The notes: generated by a model from the sequence alone, not told the origin. DNA of 64,000 nt from Mallotus nudiflorus (GCA_947683625.1 CANTUR010000046.1:1672001-1736000); one strand, 5' to 3'. Shown: positions 51,479 to 64,000, counted from the stretch's first letter. Made by a program: numbers and translations.

Positions 51479-53457
51479 ATGGACCCAAAGAATGCTTTGT
51501 AACTCAAATGGAAGAGAGCAAAATCATTTTCACCTATAAAAGAGTTAATAATGTTTATATTATTAATTTAAGCTCTTTGACTACCCAAGGTGTTGAGTGC
51601 TTTGTTACTATTAAATACGACACTTGGATGTGGTATAGAAGACTTTGTCATGCTAGCATGGAGCTCACTAGAGACTCAAGCAAAGGTGATCATGTCATTG
51701 GCCTACCCAAAGTAAAATTCCAAAAGGACAAAGTATGTGGAGCTTGCCAAATGGGTAAGCAAGTGAAAAGTTCTTTTAAAGCCAAAAATAAGGTAACTTC
51801 TACTAGACCTATTTAAATACTGCATATGAATTTATTTGGTCCTTGTAGAGTTGCTAGCCTAGGTGGTAAGCATTATGCATATGTCATTATCGATGACTAC
51901 TCTATATTCACTTGGGTACTCTTTCTTTCTCATAAGGATGAAAGTTCTAAAGCTTTTAAAATACTCGCAAAAGGAATTCAAAATGAAACAGGTTTTAAAA
52001 TTTCTTCTTTAAGGAGTGACAATGGAAAAGAATTTAAAAATGAGTATTTTAAAACCTTTTGCAATGAAATGGAAATTTCTCATAATTTCTCTTCTCCTAG
52101 AACATCTCAACAAAATTGGGTTGGTGAAAGGAAAAATAGAGTTTCAGTTAAGATGGCAAGAACTATGCTCAATGAGTACAATTTGTCTAAATACTTTTGG
52201 TTCGAAGCTATCAACACTGCTTGTTATATTTTAAATAGAGTTTTCATTAAACCTATTTTGAATAAAACTCCTTATGAAGTATAGAATGAGAGAAAACCCA
52301 AGATTTCATATCTAAGGGTATTTTGATGTAAGTGTTACATATTGAATACCAAGGATAACCTTAGAAAATTTTATGCTAAAACCAATAAAGGAATCTTCCT
52401 TAGTTATGAAACTTCTAGCAAGTCATATAGAGTTTTCAATAAAAGAACCCTAGTAGTAGAAGAGTCCATGCATATTATTTTTTATGAGACTAATCCATTT
52501 GAGGCAAGAAAGGTTGTTATTGTTGTTGATGATGATGTAGGTGCTCTTGATGAGTTAAAGCCATAACAAGGAGCAACAGAGAATAATCAAGATGTTTTCC
52601 CTCTAATCAAGAGTTCTCAAAATGTGGTAGATGCTCAAAAGGAAGAAGTTGTAGAGGAACAAGTGGCTCCTACAACTTCAATTATTGATGAAGACTTACC
52701 TAAAGAATGACACTTCATGAAAGACGACCCTAAAGACTTAATAATTGGTGAGCCATCAAAAGGGTTAACTACTAAACACTCTCTTAAACATTTAAATAAT
52801 CTTGCCTTTATTTCTTAAATTGAGTCAAGGAATATTTATGAGGCCTTAAATGATAAAAGTTGGGTCTTTGTTATGCAAGAAAAACTTAATCAATTTGAAA
52901 GAAACAAAATGTGGACTTTCGTCCCTAGACCTAAGAGTTATCCTATAATTGGCACCAAGTGGGTTTTCAGAAACAAACTTTATAAACTAGGTACAATTAC
53001 TAGGAAAAAGGCTAGGTTGGTGGCTAAAGGCTACAATCAAGAAGATGGTTTAGACTATGATGAAACATTTGCTTTGGTTGCTAGATTATAAATAATTAGG
53101 ATGCCACTTCCATATGCATCGTATATGAATTTTAAACTCTTCCAAATGGATTTAAAGAGTGAATTTTTTTAATGGTTTCATTGAGTAAGAAGTCTATGTT
53201 GAACAACTTCTGGGTTTTAAACAACATGACTTTCCTAATCATGTCTTTAAATTCTCAAAAGCTTTATATGGTTTAAAACACAAGCTTCTAAAGCTTGGTA
53301 TGAAAGATTAAGTGCATTTCTTTTAAAAAATGATTTTTCCAAAGGCAAAGTTGACACCACACTTTTCATCAAAACGCATAAAGATGACATTCTCATTATG
53401 CAAATATATGTAGATGATATTATATTTAGTGCTACTAATGAGCTTTTATATGAATGA
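51479..53457 (+). pseudogene. copia-2 pol half (integrase and RT, truncated)
   Basis: It continues copia-2 after the gypsy insertion. Landmarks: FTYKRVNNVYIINLSSL; GAG-pre-integrase (WYRRLCHASMELT, CGACQMGKQ); integrase core (DDYSIFTWVLFL, RSDNGKEFKNEYF, GERKNRV) at 51826-52284; RT with WVFRNKL, ARLVAKGYNQEDGLDYDETF and an intact YVDD (IYVDDIIFSATNE) ending near 53457. Stops and frameshifts occur at 51816, 52284, 52326, 53090 and around 53170-53290. The protease is missing, and so are the rest of RT, RNase H and the 3' LTR, so the copy is truncated at its right end. Its gag half lies at 34047-35559. Confidence 0.85.
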
Positions 53458-53669
53458 GACTGGAAATTGTCAAATACTGATAAACACAAGATCGAAAATT
53501 TTTGAAAAAGTGAAACACATATTTAAAATTACAAAATCTTGAAACCACAAGATGATTTTCTGTACTTTCCCCTTAATTTTTTACAAGCTGGAAGGAGTTG
53601 ACAAGGGAAGGTAAATTTTGACCTTGAATTACCAAAGACTGAAGCTTAACTTCTTTTGTGCATAAATAT

Positions 53670-54325
53670 TTGCATCGCTTTATCTCCTATTCAGTATTGG
53701 CTAGAGGAGAAAGTCACAGTAATGTTCGAAAGCTCGAACTTTTTGTGCTCTGGTGTGGACAAAAAGGAAAGGATGTGGCACTAGGTAAATTATTTGTAGA
53801 GCAATTATAGAGTATAGCCACTACAAAGTCTAGGAAAATTATAATCAAAGCCTATATCACTCTCATTGCCAAGTATCTTTAGTTGATAGATCCAAATACT
53901 GTCTACCCTCCTACAGTCCCTATTTATCCTAATGACAGATTGAATTACTTGGGCTTAAATTCACTGTGAACGACACTGTCCATTGGCGGGAAGTGGATAA
54001 AGAAGGGAAAATTGTTTGGCATGACATTGATTATCTGGAATTTCAAAGACTGGCCGAAGGTGAAGCACCATCCACTTCAAGGAAACAAACTAGAGTTCAG
54101 GTCCTTGTAAAGGATGAAGAGGCTGAGCCCACTACCCCCTTCTAGTCAATACTAAATCAACTCAAGGTAGACTTGGATGGTCAATTTGGCATTGTTCATA
54201 CCTCCATTACTCCTCTGGAAGCTCGACTTAGAGTCATAGACATCAAACTGGACATCACTGCTAAAGATGTAGCCCTCTTTGAAAGCCACCTCATGCACCT
54301 CACTAATATGCATTGTTTTTCATGA
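53670..54325 (+). pseudogene. relic of a transposon-type protein, not firmly identified
   Basis: Two coding-like stretches lack ATG starts. 53670-53945 reads LHRFISYSVLARGESHSNVR and LFVLWCGQKGKDVALGKLF with two TAG stops; after a frame change, 53939-54325 reads KFTVNDTVHWREVDKEGKIV and IDYLEFQRLAEG, then a heptad-rich tail (LEARLRVIDIKLDI) to TGA 54323-54325. The order and spacing resemble the putative plant transposon protein domain found near plant retroelements, but I recognise it only loosely. It lies directly after the truncated copia-2 and before the CDC48C gene. Confidence 0.4.
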
Positions 54326-55509
54326 ATTTTTTTTTTTTATGTTACTTTTCCAATCTGTTGCAAAACTTGCTATGGTTGAAGTCTATCACTACTTTGGGAC
54401 ATATTTACTTTTTATTTATTTGTTTATTTATTTATTTATTTTTGTTGTAGTGGACATTAGCTTTCCCCCATGGTTGGTTCTAAATGGCAAAATTAGACTC
54501 AGTTAAAGAAAATAACAAAAACAACTAAAAACAACAGTTGAAACAAAATTAACAAAAAAAATACACATTAATTTTTATTGCTATTTATTGTTTTTTCAGT
54601 TTTTCATAGTTAATAACAAAATTAAGGTCAAAAACATAATTTTTACTTTTATCAAAATCAATAATAAAAATAATAATTTATTTGATATATTTCATTATTT
54701 TTTTGTTGTTTTTATTGAAAAAATACTTATTGAATAATATGGATAATTTTTAATTTAATTTCTAAATTCTAAATAATTATAAAAAAATAATTATTGAAAA
54801 CTATAGATAATTTTTAGTTTAATTAATTTAATTTTTATATTCTAAATAATAGTAAATTTCAGAGTTTAAAAAAATTGGTATTTAGAATTTTTTATAATTT
54901 TCCCTTTTAAGTTAAAAGTATAATCTATCAAATATTATCTAATATATTAAAGTCAATTACAAAAGTATATACTAAAATATAATAATAAAATATATGGTGG
55001 CAAAATTTACTTCAGAATCAAACATGATAGTACACCGGTTCGAGTCGTGTTCAGTTCCGATTTAAGAAAAATAGAAACTGAGACCGATCGTTAAAAAATC
55101 CACCTATCCCAGTTTTGGGCTAAACAACTATCCACTGATTATAGTTCCAATCTTGATCAGTTCCAGTCTGGTTCCACAGTTCTAGTTCCAATTGAACATG
55201 CCCATGAATTGTGGCTTATAGCAATTAAGATTTAGACACCCAAAGCAACAGATAGGAAAAACAAATGAAATATGGCAACCAAAAAACTCGAACAAAATTC
55301 TATACAGAAGAAAATACAATTGTGCAAATTTATGCGGACTCATATTTCATTTCTAAGTCAAGTCTCGTAATTTTCAGCCGGAAAAGCAGCAAAAATTTCA
55401 CTTAAGTTGGACAATGCAGGTCAATGAAACCAAGCATAGATTCCTCGAGCCCCTCTATTAATGGCAGTCGAGCATGTCTTATCGTCCATTGCAATTCAAG
55501 GACTTGTTA
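54326..55509. other. intergenic region between the relic and CDC48C
   Basis: AT-rich, with no supported gene. A (TTTA)n-like microsatellite lies at 54413-54439. 55020-55190 has repeated GGTTC/AGTTCCAG words as seen in some non-autonomous hAT elements, without clear ends. The right part should contain the 3' UTR of the minus-strand CDC48C gene. Confidence 0.55.
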
Positions 55510-58500
55510 TCAAGAGCTTCTGAATCTTTTTGACCAGACCTTGTAATACTGTATTTGCTGCTTCCACCCAAATTATTAAAAAAAAAAAAAGTCAAGAAAT
55601 CCAAATTTTTGTCATACTATCTAATCATTGAACACGACTCTGACTAATCACCATCAAACAAATTACCTAAGAACTAAGTAGCATGAAAATGGAAATGGAG
55701 AAATAGATACTTTAAAATATATGGGAAAAGAAAATGTGTAAATATTGAAAATATAGGGGAATATATATAAATACTAAAAAATATTTATAAATCTCATATA
55801 TATAAATATTTAAAAAAATTACTCACTAACAATCAATAGTATAATTACTTTATTTAATTTAGAAAATTATAAAATATTTTTAAATTTATTTTCTCTTATT
55901 TTGAAGAAAAAAACTGAAGGTTTCTTAACAAAAAATGCCTTTTATAATTTGTCAAATTTGCGAAAACAGCTCCAAAATGTTTCTAAGGAGCGTCTTAAAA
56001 TTTCTGAAACAAAAATATTTCTGAAATGAGAAACTATAGATTGACATTTCCGTCCATCCTAGCCTGGGAGCATGTCACAGCTAAAGATACAGAGGACAGT
56101 AATGCCATTTATTGCATAGATAAGAGTGGACCATACCTTGGGAGAAACAGATGGAGAAATTTTATTCAATGCTTGCTGGAAATGAGTCGCAGTGATTGTG
56201 CTTGAGCTCTCACCTGAGCAGCTCCTTTTTGCCTCGACCAAAGCAGCCATTGCAGCCTCATCCATCTATTTGAATCAAATTATTAACAATTCAAAAGTTT
56301 ATAAACTCTGAGAGAAGTATTAATCTAACATTTTAAAAAAATATTAAAAAGAAATGTGAAGCTAGGTCTACATCTATTCAAATTTTTCACAGGATTGGTA
56401 AATCAAGCACCAGCAAGAAAAAGACTGATGAGAAGTTAATTATACCAGCCTTTTGAGGTCAGCCCCACTTAAATTTTCACAAGCCTCCATCTTCCCAATG
56501 GCACTCAAATCTACAGTAGGATCAATTGGTTTTCCCTTTGCAAGTGCTTTTAAAATCAATCCTCGATCATCTGGACTGGGAAGAGGGACATAAAGAAGTT
56601 TGCCAAACCGACCAGGCCGTAACACAGCAGGGTCCATTACCTCAGGTCTGCCATCAGATAAACCAGCTTGGTTGAGAAAGCAGAGGAGATACACGCAGAA
56701 CAGAGAAAAGTGAGTTTGTACCTGTTAGTGGCACCAACAATAAAAACTCCTGGTCGCTGATCTGCACCATCCAACTCTATAAGCAACTGCAATTGCAAGC
56801 AATGAATTCATTCAGCCAATGCTGAAAGAACACTAATATTTAAATAGATAGCATAAAAATAAAAAAATCTCATTGTGCATATTTGGCTAAGGAATAAATG
56901 TCAACTTCCCTCTGAACTTTTCAATGAAATCCATAATAGCCCTTTTGTTACCTTTCGGACTAATTTAGCCATTGAACTATTCAATAAAAGGTCAAAGTAA
57001 CCATAACAATTACACTTGCCCCCTTATTTTTCGACAGGTAGATAAAAGACCCTCTAAACATTTACAAACACCTCCCTAATGTTTTAATTAGTTAATAAAT
57101 TAGACCTAATTTGAGTAAAAAATATTTGTAATAAAAAAATTAACATTTTTAAATTATATTTGAAACCTGAATTTTTTATACCATAAACATTTAATAATAC
57201 ACCAATATTTTTTAGTAATTTTAAAATATATACATTTTAATTGATATCTATATTAATTTTATTTTACAAATTTTTAGCGTTAAAACAAAAAATGTTATGA
57301 CATTTTAATCACTTAATAAATTAATTCTCATAATTAATTATGACAGAAAAATAGTTTAATCTTAATTTAGTTTTAATTTATCATTATGTTTTTTATTACT
57401 TTAAAATGAAAAATTTTAAAAGCTAATGCTTTATATACCTATTAAATTATACATTTATTTTCTAAAATGTAAATAAATTTGAGTGTTACTATAATTTAAA
57501 AACTAAGAATGTATTAATATATTACAATGCGTATTCTATATGGAGCCAGCGTCTAAAATATATATTTTACGCATAATTATTCTCATACAATATAATATTA
57601 AATTATTAAATTTTGTATGGTACAAACATTGGTGTGTTTGAAATATAATTTAAAATTTTAATTTTTTATTTTGTTTTTACTATAATAGGACTAATTTGTT
57701 AAATAAGTAAAATGTTAAGAAATTCAGTCCCTATTGTATATATTTACATTTATGTACTATTACATTTATTTATATGCAAAATACATAATTAAATATTAGT
57801 GTACTAAAATATAAATAAAAAAATCTCCCTACCTTCTCAATGGTCATACTAATATATGAAAAAAATATTCAAATTAATAAATTTATTATAATCTACTAAA
57901 ATAAAATGAAAATTCTAAAAAAAAAAAAACTTACATTGCCTAAATGATACCAATAGGAAAATATATCATGCATTATGTTTGTATTAAAAAACAATAATAG
58001 AAATTAAAAGATCATATCACATAATGTTTCATTTGAATTTCATTTATAAAAGACAAAAATAAAAATTAAATATGTAAAATTTTGCATTCAATCTCCTTTT
58101 TTTTCCATTCTCCAATTTCCCTATACAATGTACTAAGTTCGAAACAAAATGAAATTTAATACATGAATTTTAATAAAATAATTTTTAATTAAATTATATA
58201 TATACAATAAATAAAAATTAAAAATAAAATAAATAATCTGCCCACCCTCTAAATGGTCACAATAATATATAATTGCACATAAATAAGAAATTTTTAGACT
58301 CATAATAGTCCCTAATGTATATGGTATAAAAAATTCAAGTTTTAAATATAATTTTTAATTTTTAATTTTTTTGTTGAAAATATTTTTTAATCAAATAAGG
58401 ACTAGTTTGTTAACTAAGAAAAACATTAGGGAGGTGTTTGTAAATGTTTAGTGGGTCTTTTCTTTACCTGTCAAAAAATAAAGTGTAATTGTTAAGACTA

Positions 58501-61500
58501 GCTTGACTTTTATTGAATAGTTCAATGGCTAAAATGATCCAAAAGGTAACAAAAGCTAATATGACTTTTGTCAAAAAGTCTGGGGGAAATTAACCTTCAT
58601 TCCTTAGCTAATGTAGCTCACTGACCTGGTTTAACAGCCGCTCAACAACCCATCCACCTTCTTTCCCACGTGTTGTTGTCAAAGCATCCACCTATATAAA
58701 ACAGAAATTAATTGAAAGGTGTGCTCAATTTACAGACTCCAAATGACTCCTGGCAGCACATAACCTACTGATAGCCTAATCATATGGAAAATTGTACCGT
58801 TTGTCCACTTCACAGCTTATTAATTTCTTTTCCACTTTTATCAGTAAGAATAAAAAAGGGAATATGCTTCTATCATACTTTTAAACTGCGCAAGGACAAA
58901 AAAAAAAAGTAAATTCGTTTGATGGACATTATTCTAATATCTAGTTTCAAAAACAATACAAATGTTCATATGGGTTCTATTCTTGATGTTTCTTTGACAT
59001 GTGAGCATCCTTTTCCATCAAATATTTGCCCATATATAGTAGGAGGTTGCCTGTATATAGAAACTTATGTATATTTTCGCTATCATAATCTTGTTTTAGG
59101 ATGCATACCTAAAACCAAATCTTAAAAAAAAAAAAAAAAAAAAAGGATTCAGCTTATTTTTTTCACTTTTCAACCTTACTTGAGAATAAATTTCTTCAAA
59201 ATCTTTTCAGCACAACCTTTGCTTTGACAGTTTTTGTACACATCTAAGTCAAAGAAATAAGTGTAAGACTGATTATTATATCTCATATTTCTCCGCTCTG
59301 GTGATCACAAAGCAACTAAATCACAGAATTTAGAGACAGTGCTTTCCCTGGCAATAATGTTGTCTGATTTACAACCAGCACATAGTAGTATCACATTTGG
59401 AACAATTGAATAATGCAGTCAGCAGTGTCCTACTTAAAAGCAGCTCAGCATGCAACTACATCGCAAGGGAAATGGTATTTATGATAGCAAATGGTTGGCC
59501 AGGCCATGCAAGGTCAATGAATCAAACCCCATAAGAAAACTTCAAAATGAGACCAGACCTTTAACTAGGGGAAATGGTCAGGAATCAATGTACAGATTAG
59601 GAACTAGTGAGACCAGAGAAGTTGCCAATAGACAAGAGTTCTGTCAAATATTTGACAGATTTCTTGGTTTGCTTATCATAATAGGATTAGTATCTTAGGG
59701 CTGTCATAAACATATTTGGTTTTGTTGCCTATTTAAAGGGCCCAAAATAAAATATTAAACTTAAGCTAATGACTGAATAAGAATTTCCAGTTTTTCATTC
59801 CCCACATTTCTGCCGATTTGATTCTATATATTCTTGTTGAGTTTTTCTGGAGATTTGGTCCTGTATAATCTTGTTGAGTTGATTCTACATCAGCAAAAGT
59901 TTCGCTAAGCAGGAATTGATGCAATTGGATTGATCCCTGCACCTATACCTTGTCCAGCTTTCAGAACAAAAGAAAATTATAAGGTGTCTGAAGCCACAAA
60001 GTAAACACTTTGACAATCTTAAAGCCCAGTGATCCATACCCTAAATAACACCACATCCTCCTGCCCAATTGAACCACACCCTTCCCCCCCAAAACCCCAA
60101 GGATATAAGTTCCCTCTCCATCTTAATTCAGGTTGTATGCTAAAAGTTGCATAGAAATGATACGATTCTTCTATCTGAAATAACAAAATTCTTGAATAGG
60201 TTTTGCTTAAAGGAGAAACAAACAGTCTAAAAGAATGCTGAAATGAAGTTGAGATTTAAAAAAAATGAAAATAGTTGAAAAGTTAAACAACGCAGCAAGC
60301 TATGTAATTGATGTTTAAGACCCTAGTTGCATCAATTTTTCCATATTTAAATATACATTCCAAGATAATGGATTCACCAAAGACATGAACAGCATATTGC
60401 ACTAATTTTTATTTTTTATTTTTTAATTTTTATTTTTTTTAAGGGGGAGGCTATAAGCTTTATTATCTGCAGTACCATCACATTCATCCTAACTTCAAAG
60501 TCATAAAATGTCCTACTAGTCAAAACAGCATAACTAGTTTACAAGCATGACTTAGATGTCATGCATAATGTATATAGTGGGGATGAATCTGATTTTAAAC
60601 AAAATGAAAAGATTCATTATTCATAAGCAAAGAATAATGAATATACATACACTAAAATATAAATTAGAAATTCTACTATGCATGAGACATTCATTAAAGT
60701 TCACTAAGGGGAAATGCCAAATTACATACATTACTTTCACATGTAGAATCCGGTTCTTGATTACAAACAAATTTAAAAGATACATGGGGAAAATTTAAAA
60801 GATATTAAAGATAAAGCAAGATACACACCTCATCAAAGAAAAGGACACAAGGTGAACATGTCCTTGCTCGGGTAAATAATGTCCGAACTGCCAGTTCACT
60901 TTCTCCAACATATTTATTCAGAATTTCAGGACCCTAAAAAGAAGCATCATGCTAAGAGTTCCAAGACAGGAATAGATGTGAAAATCAAAGTGGAAAGAAA
61001 ACACTAAACAAGAATAGGGGGGTGGAGGGGAAGGAGAATGCAGCAAAGAGAAATAAAAGGACTTACCTTGATGTGAATGAAATTGGCCCCAGCCTCATTA
61101 GCAACAGCCTTAGCAATCAGTGTTTTACCACAGCCTGGAGGGCCATAAAGCAAAATTCCCGACTCTAAATTTACTCCAAATTTCTGATGATTTAAAAAAA
61201 TAATAAAAGAATCAGAAGCACGGAGTCGATCTCACAACCAACCATTCATTAATAATAGCTACACCTTTATGCCAAAATCCAACATAATTCATGAAAATCA
61301 AATGCAATACAACTAAAGCAAATACCAAAAACAGACTGATCAAGGACGCAATATGTTGAAAGAAGGATGAAAATTTTTAATTGCTGATCCAACAAAGGTA
61401 GCTATAGCATCTAAATATCTAAAACGTACAGATCAAAACAAATTGCAGAATCCTCAAAATAAAACTTTAAAGCATATGAAATGAGCATGAGACAGGAGAA

Positions 61501-63558
61501 TATGATGAAAACCTGATAATCCTCAGGATATTTTATTCGCCTAACTATATGAAGGTCAAACTCATTCCTTATAAAATGAAGCCCACCAACGTCCTCCCAC
61601 TTCACATTAGGAACAGTGGAGAATCCTTCTCTTCTTGAAGAGGGCTGAACCACCTTTGCTGCTTGCTGCAGAATTTACAAAATTTAGAAGCTTCAACAAA
61701 GGACAAGCATTTTCACAATCATGTCAAGCAATCCAGCCAACAAAGAGACACTTCAATTCTACGAATAATTTACATCTGAACGAAAAAGTTTTTAGGATTA
61801 ACAAAATCGGATTATCAACCTTGACCTCAAATATCAGCTACTACTCCACCATAGATCATCATCAATGCAAATAACAGCAGAACCAGATAGTAAATAAACC
61901 ATTACAGAAACCAAATAAAATTATTAACCAAACTTGCTTGTTAATTTTTTTTTCTTTTTTCTTCTTTTGTTGGTTCAAGGCTTCAAGCATCTTAGATTAC
62001 ATCTGCCTAACAGCACAAAGAAAAAGTTAACCCACTCCATATTCCATAATAACCATACCGACACAAAAAGGGCAAATAGCTTCCTAAAACAACATACTGC
62101 TTTGCTTCTTACTAGATTTAGACAATAACATAAAGCACGAACAACAGCAATTCATATCTAAACCACTTCAATATAAAATAAAATAAAATAAATCAAACCT
62201 TGTTAAAAATTCTTTTACAAAATTCTTCTTCAAGGGACTGGTTAAAAAAGACAAAAAGGCATCATTAAAAATACGTTTTTCACATCTAATTGCAAAATAA
62301 ACTGCAAAGGAAAGACACTGGACTACTTGTTATAATTAATCAATGAAACTTACATGTATCATGCCAAAAACTCTTTATGACAATCTTTTATTAAAAAAAA
62401 ATGAAAAACAGTGATGCTTCTGGTGAATTCCTTATTTAACCTAGGGCTTTTTTTTGGCAGTCCATATTATAGCCCAAAAAATGGTGAGAAGAAACCTCTT
62501 ACTGAGAAGAATCAACTATGCCTTCTTTACTTCAAACAGTCTCTTCCTCTTTAAACTTTCATAGTTAGTCCTTTTAATATATTGGCGTTTGAATAGACAT
62601 ATTCTTCCATCATTTAATGTTTTCTTTCTTTGCGTGATTTTATCTTAATATTTCATTCTTCAACCAAAAGACTTTGCTTCTAATTTGCAATTCTATTCAA
62701 TAAATTAAAAGAATCCAAATGCTGCCATTTCAGTAAGAACTAAACCTGAATCACATGACTATAGCCCATAGATCCACCAGGCAAGCCCATATAAAAACAC
62801 ACATAGGCTTGATTAAAATGAATGACTGAACCATCATGGAAGACCAGGTTTAGGCATAGACGTGAATTTTCAACCCAACCTTTACCTTAAGTCAAAGATA
62901 CAAGAACAGAAAGAAGCACAATCAATGTTGCTTAACGTTACCTCAAAATCAGCCATTGTAATGGCAAGCTTTTCAATCTCCTCAGGCAACCAAGGCATCT
63001 TCCACCAATCTTCAGCATATTCTTTGTCTGCATAGTCTCTTGTTAGCTCAGACTTTCTTTGTGCAAGGATTCTCCTGATGGCAAGATTGCCAGCCTTGTC
63101 AACCAGCGCGTCCAAGTCAGCTCCAACAAAACCTGGAGTAGACCTAGCTATTTGCAAAAGATCAAGAGAACCCTCTAGAGTACAGTTTCTGGTGAGCACG
63201 GAAAGGATCTCAACCCTCGCATTCTCATCTGGCACGCCTAATCTAATCTCACGATCAAATCTTCCAGGCCTTCTTAGTGCCTGGTCAATAGCATCAGGTC
63301 TATTGGTAGCTCCAATTACAAGAACATAACCAGAATTTTGATCAGTGCTTTCTGAGTCTGATTTTATGCTGGCTGGTTGTTTAAGCCTGTGAAATTCATC
63401 CATGCAAGTCATCAATTGTGTCACAATCCTTCGCTCCATCTCCCTTTGTAGACTTTCTCTCTTTGAAGCAATTGCATCAATCTCATCAATGAAAACAATT
63501 GATGGTGCAGTTCTGTGTGCTTTGGAGAAAAGCTCTCGGATATTTTCTTCTGACATGC
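55510..63558 (-). CDS. CDC48C: CDC48C/NVL-type AAA ATPase, 3' part (9 exons; 5' end outside the window)
   Basis: Exons (minus): 63558-62942, 61665-61513, 61183-61067, 60933-60829, 58691-58626, 56786-56722, 56647-56446, 56265-56137, 55557-55510. All borders are GT-AG and together they give 499 residues in frame to TGA 55512-55510. The first exon has the second half of ATPase domain D1: Walker B FIDEIDA, then ATNRPDAIDQALRRPGRF with its arginine fingers. D2 starts with VKWEDVGG and carries Walker A GPPGCGKT, Walker B FFDE-VDA split across exons, and ATNRPEVMDPAVLRPGRFG. The D1 Walker A and N-terminus lie right of the window. By family (yeast Rix7, animal NVL, Arabidopsis CDC48C) it is a nuclear/nucleolar hexameric ATPase remodelling pre-60S ribosomes. 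It appears intact. One intron holds a transposon. Confidence 0.93.
56886..58608. mobile_element. DNA transposon-like element with about 300-bp terminal inverted repeats in a CDC48C intron
   Basis: The left arm 56886-57192 and the reverse complement of the right arm 58316-58608 match over most of their length: GCTAAGGAAT at the tips, then TTTTGTTACC, TAGCCATTGAACTATTCAAT, TTTACAAACACCTCCCTAA and GAATTTTTTATACCAT. The 1.1-kb interior is AT-rich and non-coding. Another partial copy of the arm lies at about 57618-57745 in forward orientation. Long arms without coding capacity suggest a non-autonomous Mutator-like element. I could not identify a target-site duplication. It fills the intron 56787-58625 almost completely. 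Confidence 0.8.
58692..60828 (-). other. large CDC48C intron (2.1 kb)
   Basis: GT-AG intron between the Walker B exon and the next D2 exon. It contains a poly-A run at about 59127-59146 and AT-rich sequence. I see no gene or element in it. Confidence 0.7.
61666..62941 (-). other. CDC48C intron between D1 and D2 exons
   Basis: 1.3-kb GT-AG intron. AT-rich; nothing recognised inside. Confidence 0.7.
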
Positions 63559-64000
63559 CTGAAATTTTGAGGCCGCATACAACGAAATACAGTAGTAAGA
63601 AACACAAACTTTAACAGTTAGAAGAAAGCTTTCCATCATGGAATTCAACCATGGTAGAACCCAAAAGATGAAAGAAAAATAACAAAAGTAATTAAACGTT
63701 GGCCATAATCAGTAGTCATTTTATATTTTGAAAAATGAGAAGGAAACAACTAATTTCTTAGCATGGGAAATTACCAAAAAACCACATAGTTGAAACCAAG
63801 TTCACACAAGATGCAAGAGTCTATTAAAGAAGATGATAATCAGCAAAATTGACAAACATTCAGACATTGGCTTATACAGATACAGGGAAGTATAAAAACA
63901 TTTCTCAACACCTGATTGACTACTATCTATCAACATGTCATAGGGAAGCAAAATATAACAAAAGCACCAGATATTCTGTTCCAAATCAATTTATATATTC
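63559..64000 (-). other. CDC48C intron continuing beyond the window
   Basis: Intron sequence upstream of the D1 exon (acceptor TTTCAG at 63559-63564). The missing upstream exons with the D1 Walker A must lie to the right of position 64000. No coding seen here. Confidence 0.65.

Noticed and set aside
55020..55190. Non-autonomous hAT element with GGTTC/AGTTCC words
   Set aside because: Composition is suggestive, but no terminal repeats or 8-bp duplication were found.

Overview
The window is nuclear DNA from a flowering plant, most likely a eudicot. The evidence is GT-AG introns throughout, a plant S-domain receptor kinase, a plant CDC48C-type AAA ATPase, AT-rich intergenic DNA, AT microsatellites and typical plant LTR retrotransposons. 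The species cannot be named from the sequence alone. Only two host genes are supported; most of the rest is transposable-element DNA and its decay products.

Layout. 1-6700 is AT-rich and non-coding, with a compact hairpin-forming stretch and a 110-bp tandem duplication. 6701-9708 is a short minus-strand LTR element that keeps only gag fragments. 10853-15788 (+) is a complete eight-exon G-type lectin S-receptor-like kinase gene; the exons I place sum to exactly 1037 codons including the stop. 15789-18400 is AT-rich with local duplications. 18426-21430 is a decayed Mutator-like (MULE) transposase. 22404-34046 is a decayed Ty1/copia element (copia-1), whose 3' LTR carries an inserted solo LTR-like block of 1513 bp with a perfect 5-bp target duplication. 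34047-35564 and 51474-53457 are two halves of a second copia element (copia-2, +). They are split by a large minus-strand Ty3/gypsy element of Tat/Ogre type (35565-51473, target duplication CTCAT). 53670-54325 is a relic of another transposon-type protein. 55510-63558 (-) is the 3' two thirds of a CDC48C/NVL-type AAA ATPase gene. Its nine exons splice in frame to a stop, and one of its introns is almost filled by a long-terminal-inverted-repeat element.

The most interesting object is the gypsy element. Its gag-pol (gag, DNGS-type protease, RT, RNase H, a second RNase H, integrase) runs on the minus strand. Between integrase and 3' LTR it carries two intron-containing genes on the opposite strand: a seven-exon gene for a plant-mobile-domain-like protein, and a gene of the retroelement-associated DUF7745 type. 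Each has its own TATA-like box. Arrays of hairpin-forming repeats and clusters of the palindrome GAGGCGATCGCCTC lie in the LTRs, in an intron and in front of these genes. Nearly every premature stop in the element can be explained by a C-to-T change, as expected for decay of methylated DNA.

The host genes do not form a pathway together: one is a plasma-membrane receptor kinase and the other a nuclear/nucleolar remodelling ATPase. Exon borders were read by eye from splice consensus and frame continuity; no database search was possible.
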